A DNA stretch of 64,000 bases from Myxocyprinus asiaticus (GCF_019703515.2 NC_059379.1:21323380-21387379); one strand, 5' to 3'; numbered from the stretch's first letter, positions 1 to 10,945 are shown. Notes: generated by a model not told the origin, from the sequence alone. Translations and numbers: made by a program.

Positions 1-972
1 TTTGGTCCATTTGATATGTTTTTACAGCAGGTTATCCCAGTGCGACAGCTGTCCTGTGCTAGAGTCTCATGCTGAAAAAAAATTGCAGTATCATTTGGAT
101 TAGAAGGTGTTTTTGCACACCTGTCTGCAAGTACATATTGAAGCTTTGGGCAGTGTCAGAAATGAAAGTAGTCTTCATCTTTCTCTCTCTCCTGCCCTGC
201 AGCATAATCCTGGCCCCAGTCCAAGAACTTTAGAAAAAAATAAAAAATAAACCCAGTAGACTAGATAATACCAGTCATGCAGAGCTGTTTGCTGTTGCAC
301 AGATGTTTGAGAGAGCACCTCTAAATGTACATGTGTCCTGTCTTGCACTGTCAGATTAGTCAGCAGCATGTGACAAGTACACATGTCTCTAGCGCAAGAT
401 AAATGTACTTTTGTATAGTGGAAAACCTGTAGCATGCTTCAGTTTTTCAGTGTTAAACCAAATAATCAATGTGAACTGCTTTGAATATGAAAAAACTTTA
501 AATTCTAGGAATACATCTAGACAGACAGGGTAACCATGATGTTTACAGAAACTGACCATTTTCCATGTTAGATCTGGTTTGGTGTTAATCTATCTGGTGG
601 ACTAGCACAAGAGACCCACTAGCAGTCCAAAGAACTAGAGGTCTGCTGCTTTGTGTCTGTTAAATAAACAGCAAGTGTGGTTGTTTTCAATATGGTTTAT
701 GATTTTTTCACTACCTTGTCAATAAAGTCATAATAAAGTCATATATGAACGATGATAGTTCAAAAAAATGCTTCCTTAATTTCTGATGCCCAAATATACA
801 CACAGTGTCTTATGCCCAAATATACACAGTGTCAATTTAAAGCACTTTTGTTTACTCAGCCACATCCTTAACCCACTCGTAATCCTGACGTACTAGAAAA
901 TCTCAGGTGGTGAAGTTTGTTCATCAGCATGGCCTGTCCGGTGAAAGGAAGTTTTGCTGGTTAATCTAGTTA
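1..972. other. Unclassified non-coding stretch
   Basis: I recognise no gene or transposon here. The composition is AT-rich. A pyrimidine tract ending in an AG around position 202 looks like a splice acceptor, but only about ten codons follow before a stop, so I do not call an exon. A short internal near-duplication (cccaaatatacacacagtgt-like) lies around 788-832. Confidence 0.5.
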
Positions 973-984
973 GGAAACCTGTTT

Positions 985-1430
985 TTTTTTTTTTCTCTCC
1001 CCTTTACTCCCCAATTTGGAATGCCCAATTCCCAATGTGCTCTAAGTCCTCATGGTGGCGTAGTGACTCGCCTATTTCAAGATGGTGGAGGATGAATCTC
1101 AGTTGCCTCCGCGTCTGAGACCATCAATCCGCGCAGCTTATCACGTAGCTTGTTGAGCACGTTACCGCGAAGACGCAGCACGTGTGGAGGCTTCACACTG
1201 TTCTCCATGGCATCCACCCACAACTCACCACACGCCCCACCGAGAGCGAGAACAACACATTATAGCGACCACGGGGCGGTTACCCCATGTGACTCTACCC
1301 TCCCTAGCAACCAGGCCAATTTGGTTGCTTAGGAGACCTGGCTGGAGTCACTCAGCATGCCCTGGATTCGAACTCGCAACTCCAGAGGTGGTAGTCAGTG
1401 TCAATAATCGCTGAGCTACCCAGGCCCGTT
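985..1430 (-). repeat. tRNA-derived SINE, minus strand
   Basis: On the minus strand this starts with a tRNA-like head: A-box-like tagctcagcgat and B-box-like gagttcgaatcc. A roughly 300-bp body follows, ending in a T/A-rich tail at 985-1000. It is the same family as 12340-12759, in the opposite orientation. Imperfect target-site duplications flank it: ggaaacctgttt at 973-984 and ggaagcctgttt at 1431-1442 (11 of 12). The family is common in cyprinid genomes as far as I recall; I give no name. Confidence 0.8.
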
Positions 1431-1442
1431 GGAAGCCTGTTT

Positions 1443-1924
1443 AATACACCAGCCCACCAGCTTTCAAAACACAACATGTGATGCTGACCAGTTATGCAGG
1501 TCTTTTCAGCGGGCTTTTCTCTTTCTTTTTTCTTTGCATTTCTGAAATTGGTGTTGCAGAAAAGAAACCAGAGCCAAATGTGATATGCATTTAACTTGGG
1601 GTACTCTCAAGGGGTAAGAGGCCCTGTACCTGTGTTATAGGGCTTCACGCTTTGGTGTTACATGGGTTTAGTTATGTTGGGGTTGGTGGTGGTGGTGGTG
1701 GGGGGGGGGTGATACAGTGTATTTTTCAGTTACAGCCTAACACCCCATAAATTACACCTGCTGCGACGCCACGGAAACCCAATGAACTTGAAGCATGCTG
1801 AGGGGAAATGAAGTTAGCAGTGAGATCTGGGCAGGATATTGCTTTTCCATACCCCCCCTCCTTGAGGCAAACCTTCTTCCAAAATAAGAGTGGTCTAAAG
1901 ATTGGATAAAGATCTCACTCAAGA
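1443..1924. other. Unclassified stretch with GGT/G tract
   Basis: No gene is visible. A (GGT)n tract running into poly-G lies at about 1681-1711. Confidence 0.5.
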
Positions 1925-2076
1925 AATAAGAAGATCATTTCTTTCATATGTAAGCAAAATGGTCATTATAACTGAAATATACCCATATAAATCGATATCG
2001 AATCAAAATCTGAGTCAAATCGAGAGCTTGTGAATCCAAATCAAATTGGGAAATCTGAATCAATACCCAGCCCTAA
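1925..2076. repeat. Dispersed repeat, copy A
   Basis: From tttctttcatatgtaagcaa to aatacccagccct this closely matches 37270-37422, including the internal runs of gaatc/aatcgaat. Sequence outside the shared segment differs. It is therefore a member of a dispersed family, probably the end of a DNA transposon. The second copy lies just outside a hAT insertion. Confidence 0.65.
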
Positions 2077-2235
2077 CGGTAAGGCAACAGCATTGTACTG
2101 AAGCATTTTTACATTCTTTCCCATTAAAATTCTGACATTTTTACAGTGCGGCAAAATAATCAAATCAAATCAAACTGAATTGTGATCACATTTTAGATAT
2201 TATTATCAGGGACTAAAAACAAAATGTTTTTCATT

Positions 2236-2388
2236 TTGGTTCGTTCTGAGAAAAAACTGTATTTTTTTTCTACCAGTTCAGATGTTCAGCAGCCTCCTTT
2301 CCAAATGGTAACTGAACTATTTGGAAAGGAGGCTGCTGAACGTCTGAACCGGAAGAAAAAAATACAGTTTTTGCAAAATAAAAGAACG
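2236..2388. repeat. Long imperfect palindrome (hairpin)
   Basis: Two arms of about 70 bases face each other. The inner 22 bases (2285-2306 and 2319-2340, containing agcctcctttccaaat) are perfectly complementary around a 12-base loop. The outer parts match with small gaps, including an actgtatttttttt/aaaaaaatacagt pair. It is either a foldback transposon remnant or a hairpin capable of forming an RNA precursor. The sequence alone cannot decide. Confidence 0.8.
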
Positions 2389-4440
2389 GTTAATAATGTT
2401 CTTTTTAAAATGACAGTACTCTAAGGGGTGGGTAAAATACCAATTGTAGTGTTGCCAGATCTTGCAAGAGAAACAAGCAACCTGGTCTGGAAAAACAAGC
2501 CCAAAATATGCCACTTGACTCACCAAAATAAGCGAAAACATTTTTTCCTGTGTGGTAGTATTTATCAGCATAGAAATCATTACAAGCATATAGTTAATTA
2601 ATAGTTAAGTATAATTTTAATTACAGATCTGCTTCTGAATCAAAACCCAGCAGCATCAAATCTGTATTAATGCATCATATCTAACAGTAGTTCAATGAAG
2701 ACTTGGAAACAGCTCTCTAATAATGTTTTCATTGTATTTGTATTAGCCATGCATGTGTATGGTTTGTTGTAATTATATATAGTTGTTAAAAGATCTTCAT
2801 TCACAGAATGCATCATCCACAACAGGCAATTAGGCAAAGAAATGTGTGATACAGCAGTTTCCTTCAGGATCAAAGCACGTGTTTTTTTCGGGCAGCATGA
2901 AGTGGTGTAATTCCAAAAATGTACTGTGATAAACCCTTTGGCCGTTTGTTCGTTTTCGATTTTTGCTTTCATTCCTTGAACTGTTAGTCCCTGATTATAA
3001 TACAGTGCACAATTTAAACAGTTGTAATCCAGTTGAGCAAAGCAAATATTATACACCTCAATAGATGGTACCACTGGTGACAGAACAGATCTGTATGTTG
3101 CAGTTCTGGCTATGTTCTGTGTCTGAGGTCCACAGTCCTGCAACCTCAAGGAACGATTTGAAGTGTAGTGTAGTGTAGACAGGACAGTATACAGGCCTGC
3201 ACAGAGAAAAGCACATGCTTGAAAGATCTCTATTCACATTTCCTATGTACCATCCCCCCATGCGGGTGAAACACTAAAAATTACAAGCCGTGCAGGAGGG
3301 AACAGTACAGTACGAACTGTCCTGGGGCCCTCTCTTCTCAAAAGTGTGCAACAGTGCAGCATACACATGTTTAAGAGTATTTCTGTCTCAGAGACCAGTT
3401 TGGATGCTTAAAGTCTACAGACCATCTACATAGATCATTGATTTTCTAGCCTCTGCAATATGTCACTCCTGCATTAATTAATGGTTTTCTGGAAGAAAAC
3501 ATTATCCATAGCCCGTCTATCTGCTCTGTTGTGCAACATAGTTAGCTGCCTATGGCTGCAGCATTTTAAGGCATCATAGTTGCGCTTCATAGTCAGAATA
3601 GGTAGGCATCTTAACTGTGCTGCCTTCTAAGATACATTCTTTTGTCCAAATTCTAAGGCAGCATAGGTTTTGGAAGAGTGCTATGAACTGAATCCCACCC
3701 CCCAATTGTTAGTTTCTCTCTCTCTCCTTTGCTGCAAAGCCGGGCAAGTTTTCCAACAGGCCGTTAATATGGGTAAATAGAGCAGGAGGCAAAGTGAGCG
3801 CTCCGTTCCTTGATGCTTCCCACATTGCTAGCTATACTGGGAGGTTTAGGACAGGCAGACTCCAGTCCACAAAGAACACCCTCTATCAGTCCCAAGAGGA
3901 CCAGAGTTCTACTTTTGACAAAACCGTTTCCTTATAAACTCTGTTTATGGATATGAGTGCTGCACATAAAACCAATTCTGAAGTGTGTGTGTATTTGTCT
4001 ATGCACGTGATCTATGGCAGTTGTGGCTGTCCAGCCAGTGACGACTCTGTCAGCCATGGGCTAATTGTGTCGTGGAAAGCATAGATTTCACACTGGTTTG
4101 CTATCCATGCTGTGGTGCTGATATGAATTGCTCACTCTACATTTTAACTGGCCCTGTGATGACCAACCCCCAGATGCACATTTTAAATGTCATATGCTTT
4201 ATTTGAAGGGCTCGTACAGTACATTACCTCCCAGGGTAGTGTCAGTGTGAATACTGTAGCTCGTGTGAAATTCTTACCCTACTCTCCAGGTGTCTTTCAG
4301 CTTCATTGTGAAATGGAAAGTCACTTTCTCTGAAAGGGAATGTCTGTTTTGATAAATAGTCATTCTTGATGACCAATTAAAGCACTCAAATAAAAATATA
4401 ACATAATTAATTGCATAACTTCAGCTCTACATGTGCTACT
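2389..4440. other. Unclassified stretch, no supported gene
   Basis: The longest open frame is 160 codons on the minus strand (2667-3149). It has no recognisable domain, splice context or neighbour support, and is most likely chance. About 2440-2520 resembles the end of a fish transposon family by memory only. The rest is unique-looking DNA. Confidence 0.5.
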
Positions 4441-4803
4441 CAGTTTGTGATTGTCCCCAGATGGGCTGGTTTGAGTATTTCTGTAACTGCTGATCTCCTG
4501 GGATTTTCACGCACAACAGTCTCTAGAATTTACACCAAATGGTGAAAAAGACAAAAAACATCCAATGAGCGGCAGTTCTGTGGATGGAAATGCCTTGTTG
4601 AGGAGAGAGGTCAACGGTGAATGGCCAGACTGGTTCGAACTGACAAAGCCTACAGTAACTCAGATAACTATCTGAGTTACTATAAACTCAGAAGAATAGC
4701 ACCTCAGAATACTATTTTGAGATGCGGGTTGGAGCTGTTTTGGCAGCACGAGGGGTACCTACACAATATTAGGCAGGTGGTTTTAATGTTGTGGCTGATC
4801 GGT
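4441..4803 (+). pseudogene. Internally deleted Tc1-like transposase relic
   Basis: The left part reads, with frame breaks, as the helix-turn-helix region of a Tc1-like transposase (TADLLGFSRTTVSRIYTKW around 4482-4540), then MARLVRT at 4621. The right part (about 4710-4800) matches the C-terminal end of the same family, including FWQHEG and HNIRQVVL. The catalytic core between them is missing, so the copy is a deletion product. A (TG)n(TA)n tract follows at the 3' end. Confidence 0.65.
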
Positions 4804-4826
4804 GTGTGTGTGTGTGTGTGTGTGTG

Positions 4827-4864
<38 letters not shown>
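4801..4864. repeat. (TG)n(TA)n microsatellite
   Basis: A TG dinucleotide run is followed directly by a TA run, adjoining the left end of the interrupted Tc1-type MITE. Confidence 0.95.
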
Positions 4865-4867
<3 letters not shown>

Positions 4868-5300
4868 TACCGGTCAAAACTTTAGAAACACTTGACTGAA
4901 ATGTTTCTCATGATCTTAAAAATCTTTTGATCTGAAGGCATATGCTTAAATGTTTGAAATTAGTTTTGTAGACAAAAATATAATTGTGCCACCATATTAA
5001 TTTATTTCATTATAAAACTAAAATTTAATAAAAATAAAAAAAAGTTTTTGAAATTGATGACTTAAATCAATTCCTTCAATACTGTTTAAAAAGCATTCCA
5101 GGGTGATACCTCAAGAAGTTGGCTGAGAAAATGTCAAGAGTACATGTCTGCAAATTCTAGGCAAAGGGTGACTACTTTGAAGATGCTAAAATATAACACA
5201 GTTTTGATTTATTTTGGATTTTGTTTAGTCACAACATAATTCCCATAGTTCCATTTATGTTATTCCATAGTTTTGATGACTTTACTATTATTCTAAAATG

Positions 5301-5304
<4 letters not shown>

Positions 5305-5339
<35 letters not shown>

Positions 5340-5357
5340 TATATATATATATATATA
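5305..5357. repeat. (AAT)n(AT)n microsatellite
   Basis: An AAT trinucleotide run passes into an AT dinucleotide run at the insertion point of the nested Tc1 element. The matching TA-rich tract continues after 6939. Confidence 0.95.
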
Positions 5358-5558
5358 CAGGTGCATCTCAATAAATTAGAATGTCGTGGAAAAGTTCATT
5401 TATTTCAGTAATTCAACTCAAATTGTGAAACTCGTGTATTAAATAAATTCAGTGCACACAGACTGAAGTAGTTTAAGTCTTTGGTTCTTTTAATTGTGAT
5501 GATTTTGGCTCACATTTAACAAAAACCCACCAATTCGCTATCTCAAAAAATTAGAATA
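5358..5558. repeat. Left terminal inverted repeat of Tc1-like element
   Basis: It pairs with 6738-6938. The outer transposase-binding-like direct repeat is near 5364 and the inner one near 5539. Confidence 0.9.
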
Positions 5559-5637
5559 CATCATAAGACCAATAAAAAAAACATTTTTAGTGAATTGTTG
5601 GCCTTCTGGAAAGTATGTTAATTTACTGTATATGTAC

Positions 5638-6639
5638 TCAATACTTGGTAGGGGCTCCTTTTGCTTTAATTACTGCCTCAATTCGGCGTGGCATGGAGGT
5701 GATCAGTTTGTGGCACTGCTGAGGTGGTATGGAAGCCCAGGTTTCTTTGACAGTGGCCTTCAGCTCATCTGCATTTTTTGGTCTCTTGTTTCTCATTTTC
5801 CTCTTGACAATACCCCATAGATTCTCTATGGGGTTCAGGTCTGGTGAGTTTGCTGGCCAGTCAAGCACACCAACACCATGGTCATTTAACCAACTTTTGG
5901 TGCTTTTGGCAGTGTGGGCAGGTGCCAAATCCTGCTGGAAAATGAAATCAGCATCTTTAAAAAGCTGGTCAGCAGAAGGAAGCATGAAGTGCTCCAAAAT
6001 TTCTTGGTAAATGGGTGCAGTGACTTTGGTTTTCAAAAAACACAATGGACCAACACCAGCAGATGACATTGCACCCCAAATCATCACAGACTGTGGAAAC
6101 TTAACACTGGACTTCAAGCAACTTGGGCTATGAGCTTCTCCACCCTTCCTCCAGACTCTAGGACCTTGGTTTCCAAATGAAATACAAAACTTGCTCTCAT
6201 CTGAAAAGAGGACTTTGGAACACTGGGCAACAGTCCAGTTCTTCTTCTCCTTAGCCCAGGTAAGACGCCTCTGACGTTGTCTGTGGCTCAGGAGTGGCTT
6301 AACAAGAGGAATACGACAACTGTAGCCAAATTCCTTGACATGTCTGTGTGTGGTGACTCTTGATGCCTTGACCCCAGCCTCAGTCCATTCCTTGTGAAGT
6401 TCACCCAAATTCTTGAATCGATTTTGCTTGACAATCATAAGGCTGCGGTTCTCTCGGTTGGTTGTGCATCTTTTTCTTCCACACTTTTTCCTTCCACTCA
6501 ACTTTCTGTTAACATGCTTGGATACAGCACTCTGTGAACAGCCAGCTTCTTTGGCAATGAATGTTTGTGGCTTACCCTCCTTGTGAAGGGTGTCAATGAT
6601 TGTCTTCTGGACAACTGTCAGATCAGCAGTCTTCCCCAT
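5638..6639 (-). CDS. Tc1-like transposase (DD34E), apparently intact
   Basis: Family role: binds its own inverted repeats and moves the element by cut-and-paste into TA sites. The frame is open for 345 codons from an ATG at 6675. I prefer the ATG at 6639 (MGKTADLTVV), giving 333 residues, near the usual 340 for Tc1 proteins. N-terminal helix-turn-helix region includes AKEAGCSQSAVSKHVNRK. A basic GRKKCGRKR stretch follows. The catalytic triad is visible: D in SDESKF, D in QQDLAPAHTA, E in NPIENLWG, with 34 residues between the last two. It ends in KAKGAPTKY. No frameshift or stop is seen. It lies inside matching inverted repeats. Expression and activity cannot be judged. Confidence 0.93.
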   Translation of the reverse strand: MGKTADLTVVQKTIIDTLHKEGKPQTFIAKEAGCSQSAVSKHVNRKLSGRKKCGRKRCTTNRENRSLMIVKQNRFKNLGELHKEWTEAGVKASRVTTHRHVKEFGYSCRIPLVKPLLSHRQRQRRLTWAKEKKNWTVAQCSKVLFSDESKFCISFGNQGPRVWRKGGEAHSPSCLKSSVKFPQSVMIWGAMSSAGVGPLCFLKTKVTAPIYQEILEHFMLPSADQLFKDADFIFQQDLAPAHTAKSTKSWLNDHGVGVLDWPANSPDLNPIENLWGIVKRKMRNKRPKNADELKATVKETWASIPPQQCHKLITSMPRRIEAVIKAKGAPTKY

Positions 6640-6737
6640 GATTGTGTAGCCTAGTGAACCAAACTGAGAGACCATTTTGAAGGCTCAGGAAACCTTTGCA
6701 GGTGTTTTGAGTTGATTAGCTGATTGGCATGTCACCA

Positions 6738-6938
6738 TATTCTAATTTTTTGAGATAGTGAATTGGTGGGCTTTTGTTAAATGTGAGCCAAAATCATCAC
6801 AATTAAAAGAACCAAAGACTTAAACTACTTCAGTCTGTGTGCATTGAATTTATTTAATACACGAGTTTCACAATTTGAGTTGAATTACTGAAATAAATGA
6901 ACTTTTCCATGACATTCTAATTTATTGAGATGCACCTG
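6738..6938. repeat. Right terminal inverted repeat of Tc1-like element
   Basis: Reverse complement of 5358-5558 with few mismatches; it ends in tgcacctg followed by the TA target. Confidence 0.9.
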
Positions 6939-7033
6939 TATATATATATATAAATATATATATATATAAATATAAATATATATAAATATAAATATAATAA
7001 AGAATGAGTAAGTGTTTCAAAACTTTTGATTGG

Positions 7034-7035
<2 letters not shown>

Positions 7036-7126
<91 letters not shown>
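7036..7126. repeat. (TG)n(TA)n microsatellite
   Basis: About 70 bases of TG repeats followed by about 20 bases of TA, between two Tc1-type elements. Both neighbours use TA targets. Confidence 0.95.
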
Positions 7127-7807
7127 CAGTTGTGTTCAAAAGTTTGCATACCCTGGCAGAAATTGTGAAAGTTTGGCATTGATTTTGAAAATATGACTGA
7201 TCGTCTTTTATTTAAGGATAGTGATCATATGAAGCCATTTATTATCACATAGTTGTTTGGCTCCTTTTTAAATCATAATGATAACAGAAATCACCCAAAT
7301 AGCCCTGATCAAAAGTTTACATGCCCTTGTTTGGCCTTGTTACAGACACACAAGGTGACACACACAGGTTTAAATGGCAATTAAAGGTTAATTTCCCACA
7401 CCTGTGTCTTTTAAAATTGCAGTTAGTGTCTGTGTATAAATAGTCAATGAGTTTGTTAGCTCTCACTTGGATGCACTTAGCAGGCTAGATACTGAGCCAT
7501 GGGGAACAGAAATGAACTGTCAAAAGACCTGCGTATCAAGGTAATGGAACTTTATAAGATGGAAAAGGATATAAAAAGATATCCAAAGCCTTGAAAATGC
7601 CAGACAGTACTGTTCAATCACTTATTAAGAAGTGGAAAATTTGGGATCTCTTGATACCGAGCCAAGGTCAGGTAGACCAAGAAAGATTTCAGCCACAACT
7701 GCCAGAAGAATTGTTCGGGATTTTTTGCTATGAGCAGTCATATTTTCAAAATCAATGCCAAAATTTCACAATTTCTGCCAGGGTATGCAAACTTTTGAGC
7801 ACAACTA
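7127..7807 (+). mobile_element. Internally deleted Tc1-like element
   Basis: The ends are inverted repeats of about 45 bp: cagttgtgttcaaaagtttg on the left and its near-complement on the right, both continuing into accctggcagaaattgtgaa. They are bounded by TA. The interior keeps only the start of a transposase, so the element is non-autonomous. Confidence 0.88.
7499..7735 (+). pseudogene. Tc1 transposase N-terminal remnant
   Basis: Starts MGNRNELSKDLRIKVMELYK, a typical Tc1-family amino end. The helix-turn-helix region continues only with frame changes, and then the frame runs into the right inverted repeat. The DDE catalytic core is absent. The copy is an internal deletion derivative of a larger element and cannot encode a working enzyme. 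Confidence 0.8.
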
Positions 7808-8236
7808 TATATATATGTTTTATTTATTTTTAAGTAGTATTTTACAATTTTATATGTCTACAAAAGTGATTTCAAACATGTGCCTTTAGATAATAGTTTT
7901 TAACATCATGAGAAACATAAAATCATTCGAGTGTGACCAAACTTATGACTGATACAATGGGTGTGTTGGTGTGTTTACTTGATGTGTGTTAAATACATTT
8001 TACTCCTTTGAGGTTTATAAGTGGATTAGACATGGATGTGGAGACTTCCAGGGGAGCTCCCAGAATGAGGTGCACACAGGTTTTTTTGCTGTATTCTTGT
8101 GTTTCACCTTGTTGCTTGTATGCTTGATTACTGTTGGAAAATCTTGATGTGGTTTACATCTATACAGCTTTCTCATTGCCATTTCATAATTGAATTTCCA
8201 ACATGTACGTTGTAAAAGGATGAATCATAAATGTAT
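7808..8236. other. Unclassified stretch
   Basis: No gene or known repeat is recognised. 7820-7960 contains a phrase (gattt-caaacatgtgcctttaga, catgagaaacataaaat) resembling the Tc1-MITE family at 4865, possibly a decayed fragment. Confidence 0.4.
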
Positions 8237-8244
8237 TTCTTGAG

Positions 8245-9547
8245 CAGTGGTATATTCTCAGGGCCAGCAAAGCCTTCTCTGCTGGCCTAGCATGCCTAAT
8301 AAATAAATATTTTTTCAACCTGTCATTCTCAAGTATTTTTAATCACTTTCCACAACTAATACATCTACAAATGAACAGGGAAAAACTAAAAGTTTATCCA
8401 ATCAGAATTTATTCCTCGATGCTTCCAAGCGAAGCGTGATGCCTGTTTCACATGGCATTCCGAAGCCAAGCTCGTTAGCCAAAGCAGCGCATGAGCCTGA
8501 GCTCCACCCCCTTAAGCCTTAAGAATTACCACTGAATCCCTTAACAGTGCAAATGAATGGGCATCTAAAGTCAGATTGTCTAATTTCATCAGCCAATCAG
8601 ATTAATTTATTTGTTCTTGGTTGATGTAGAATTTTAAATAAGTCCCAGTCAAGGCCTTCAAGCTGGCCTTGAGTGACGCAATCACGCATGAAGTTATGTA
8701 TGTAATTTGAAAGTGAAGAGCGCAAAAGGCGAGATCAAGGGCGTTTGAAGTGCACTTCGGGAAGGGGACGCCACTCGAAGAGTCATTCCAAACAAAGTAA
8801 GAAAGTTAATTTTTTCACAAAGGGCTCTTTTTCAAACTGTAATGCCATGCTCTTTTTAGAGAGCCCACATCAAGAGCTTTGTGCTTTGTAGTGATTAGGG
8901 CATAGGGATGATCACTTTTGATTTTCGAATTTGCCCCAAAACAGAGACAGCTGTCATCACTCACTGCCGTTATCGCCATTGAGAAAGAGATCCTTATGGA
9001 TTTATAAACCCGAGACGTTCTGCATGACAGTGTGATAGCTTAATTTATTAAACAAGAAAGGAGGGCTGATTTTGACTTCAATTACATTGGTAAGTGCTTT
9101 TTGCATTGTTATAGCAACATCAGGAGTTTTCAAAGTGTAAATTAGGATGTCTTGAGCATTCAGTGAAATTTATTGCAAGCAACATTTAAATCGCAAATAT
9201 TGTCAGATAACTTTTTCCTGGTAATATAGACCTCCTTGGTGGATTCATATGAAAAATTATGATTTTTGAATGTCCATTCGAGTGATGTATCCAAATATTT
9301 ATGTAATAATATATATTCACAAAACAATCATGCTGCAGTTAAGATTAGGCTACCTTGAGCATTCAGTGTCTTTTAAAGTTTTGGCTTTCATTCATGGATG
9401 AATTTTTTAAATGTCAATTGGTATTAATAGTTGGCTGCGACATTATGTATAATGTCCATAAGATGTCTTAATCATTGTAAAACGTTGTTTTCTTAATGGC
9501 ATGAATCGCACTGAAGGCCTAGACTTAAAATGCATGGGGCGCCACTG
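8245..9547. mobile_element. Non-autonomous hAT element
   Basis: The left end is cagtggtatattctcagg, and the right end, reverse-complemented, is cagtggcgccccatgcat. Eight-base flanks ttcttgag (8237-8244) and ttcttgtg (9548-9555) agree at 7 of 8, the hAT target-duplication length. No transposase frame is found in 1303 bp. The interior has CpG-rich patches (8400-8520, 8700-8780) and A/T-rich filler. Confidence 0.75.
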
Positions 9548-9564
9548 TTCTTGTGGTGTGTACT

Positions 9565-10042
9565 GTAGGCAGTGGTTGGGCATGAGTACTTGAGTATTCC
9601 AGAGGGGCAGCAGCTATCATGAAAACACAATATTTGCATGACTTTTTTCCCAACTTCTAAATATTTCATACTGATCTAAATTCAGGAACAACTACACCTT
9701 ATTTAAAATTTTGTGATTGTTTGCACAGTTATACCATGTGGTTTTATTCACCACACTGTTCTCTCAGGTGCATCAGGAATGCTCAACACTCTGGAGAGGA
9801 TTAGAGGGTCTTCACACAAGATGCGTTCTTCCATTTAGAAACAGCTAGACAGAGCGTAACTTAATGGAACAGAACGCAGGGGTCTTGAGATGCATTTGAG
9901 AAGTGTTTTTTTAAAAGATCCTTTTTAATTTGAGACAGTGTCTGAAAGACTTCCATATGATGCTGATATGTACTCAAGTACCCGGTTGATTTGTCTTTCA
10001 AGCGCTTGAGTAGAAAAAAATGAACAAAATGCCCATCCCTAA
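9565..10042. repeat. Possible small foldback transposon
   Basis: Left gttgggcatgagtacttgag and right ctcaagtac...tgcccatcccta are roughly inverted relative to each other, as in fish elements that begin with agggatgggcat. I could not find a target duplication and the boundaries are approximate. Confidence 0.35.
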
Positions 10043-10819
10043 TTTAGGCTTAATATAGGCTTGTTGTGCCAATATCCCTTTTTTTTTTCCTGTGACACAT
10101 TTTAGCACAAATAACATAAACGTAAACCTCCAGAAATCCAGCAGCTGGTTAGAGCTGGGGATCTTAAGAAGCCAGACACTGTAAAATAATATTCACCACA
10201 CATGTTAAACTCTTATTAAAGATATTTAATCTAGTGCCATAAAATCGACTGCTTGTGAACACGACCTGGACATTGTCATCCATAACACATAAAGAAAGAG
10301 TGGATATGTTTGATCATCACAAGACATTGCTCATCAGATGGAAATAATTTGGTGTGTACAACGTTTTGTTGCATAAAAAAATAGTGGGGGGTTTTCCCCC
10401 TCCAGCGGTTCATTTTGTAGTTCATGACATCTGTTCTTCATCTATAAATAAGAGGACTTACCAATTTTGCTTGCCAAATTCATGTATATTACAGTGGCAG
10501 CACAGATGTCAAATATCATCACATTTACATGTATTGTTATTCTAATTATTATTTATATTTTAGAATTATTTAGACATAAGTTTAATGTTCCAGATATGGT
10601 GGGTTGAATTGAAATAAAGATTTCAATTTTCTTTTTTTCTTTTTTTTTTTTTGCATTAAGAATGTTTTTATTAGAGCCAGTTGTGCAGAGACTAACATAT
10701 TTACTAGAAGAGCAATGATATGAATGTTTGTTTGTTTTGCTGTAGCCTCTCTGTTGACGCTGATGGGGGATAGGATAATGAGCCAGATTAGCACATGGAG
10801 CCTCCCGCTCCTCTCAAAC
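10043..10819. other. Unclassified AT-rich stretch
   Basis: No gene is visible. A T-rich run lies at 10628-10652. Open frames are short and show no similarity I recognise. Confidence 0.5.
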
Positions 10820-10945
10820 ACATTACAGTCTATATTGTTTAATCAGTTAATTAGCTTGATTACGGATCCCTCTCAGTGATTACTGCATGACACACCTGCT
10901 GTTGCCACACCTGCACAAGAGCTCAGAAGCATCCTGTATCTTATG
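10820..10945. promoter_or_regulatory. Candidate conserved non-coding element
   Basis: A compact block with homeodomain-type sites (cagttaattagcttgatta), E-box-like cacacctgctg and a second cacacctgca, distinct in composition from the surrounding AT-rich DNA. It has no open frame. The call rests on motif density only; alignment to other fish would be needed. Confidence 0.25.

Larger units (their letters stand above)
5358..6938 (-). mobile_element. Complete Tc1-like transposon (IR/DR type)
   Basis: A 1581-bp element flanked by TA on both sides. Both ends begin caggtgcatctcaataaatt, and the inverted repeats run about 201 bp (5358-5558 and 6738-6938) with few differences. Within each repeat an outer motif (atctcaataaattagaat) and an inner motif (tatctcaaaaaattagaat) form the double direct repeats typical of IR/DR Tc1 elements. 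It encodes one uninterrupted transposase on the minus strand. High repeat identity and an open frame suggest a young insertion; activity is inferred, not shown. Confidence 0.95.
4865..7038. mobile_element. Tc1-type MITE, interrupted by a complete Tc1
   Basis: The left end (cactaccggtcaaaactt) and right end (aaaacttttgattggtagtg) form short terminal inverted repeats. The left body, to about 5300, closely matches the uninterrupted copy at 16859-17387. The right terminus reappears only after 6985 (agaatgagtaagtg), because an autonomous Tc1-like element occupies 5358-6938. No coding capacity of its own is seen. It is flanked by TG/TA microsatellite on both sides, which blurs the target duplication. 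Confidence 0.85.

Noticed and set aside
203..260. Terminal exon after the pyrimidine tract near 202
   Set aside because: Only about ten codons follow before A-rich sequence and stops; no upstream exon is visible.
2667..3149. 160-codon minus-strand open frame as a gene
   Set aside because: No domain, signal, splice context or relative is recognisable; a frame of this length can occur by chance in 64 kb.
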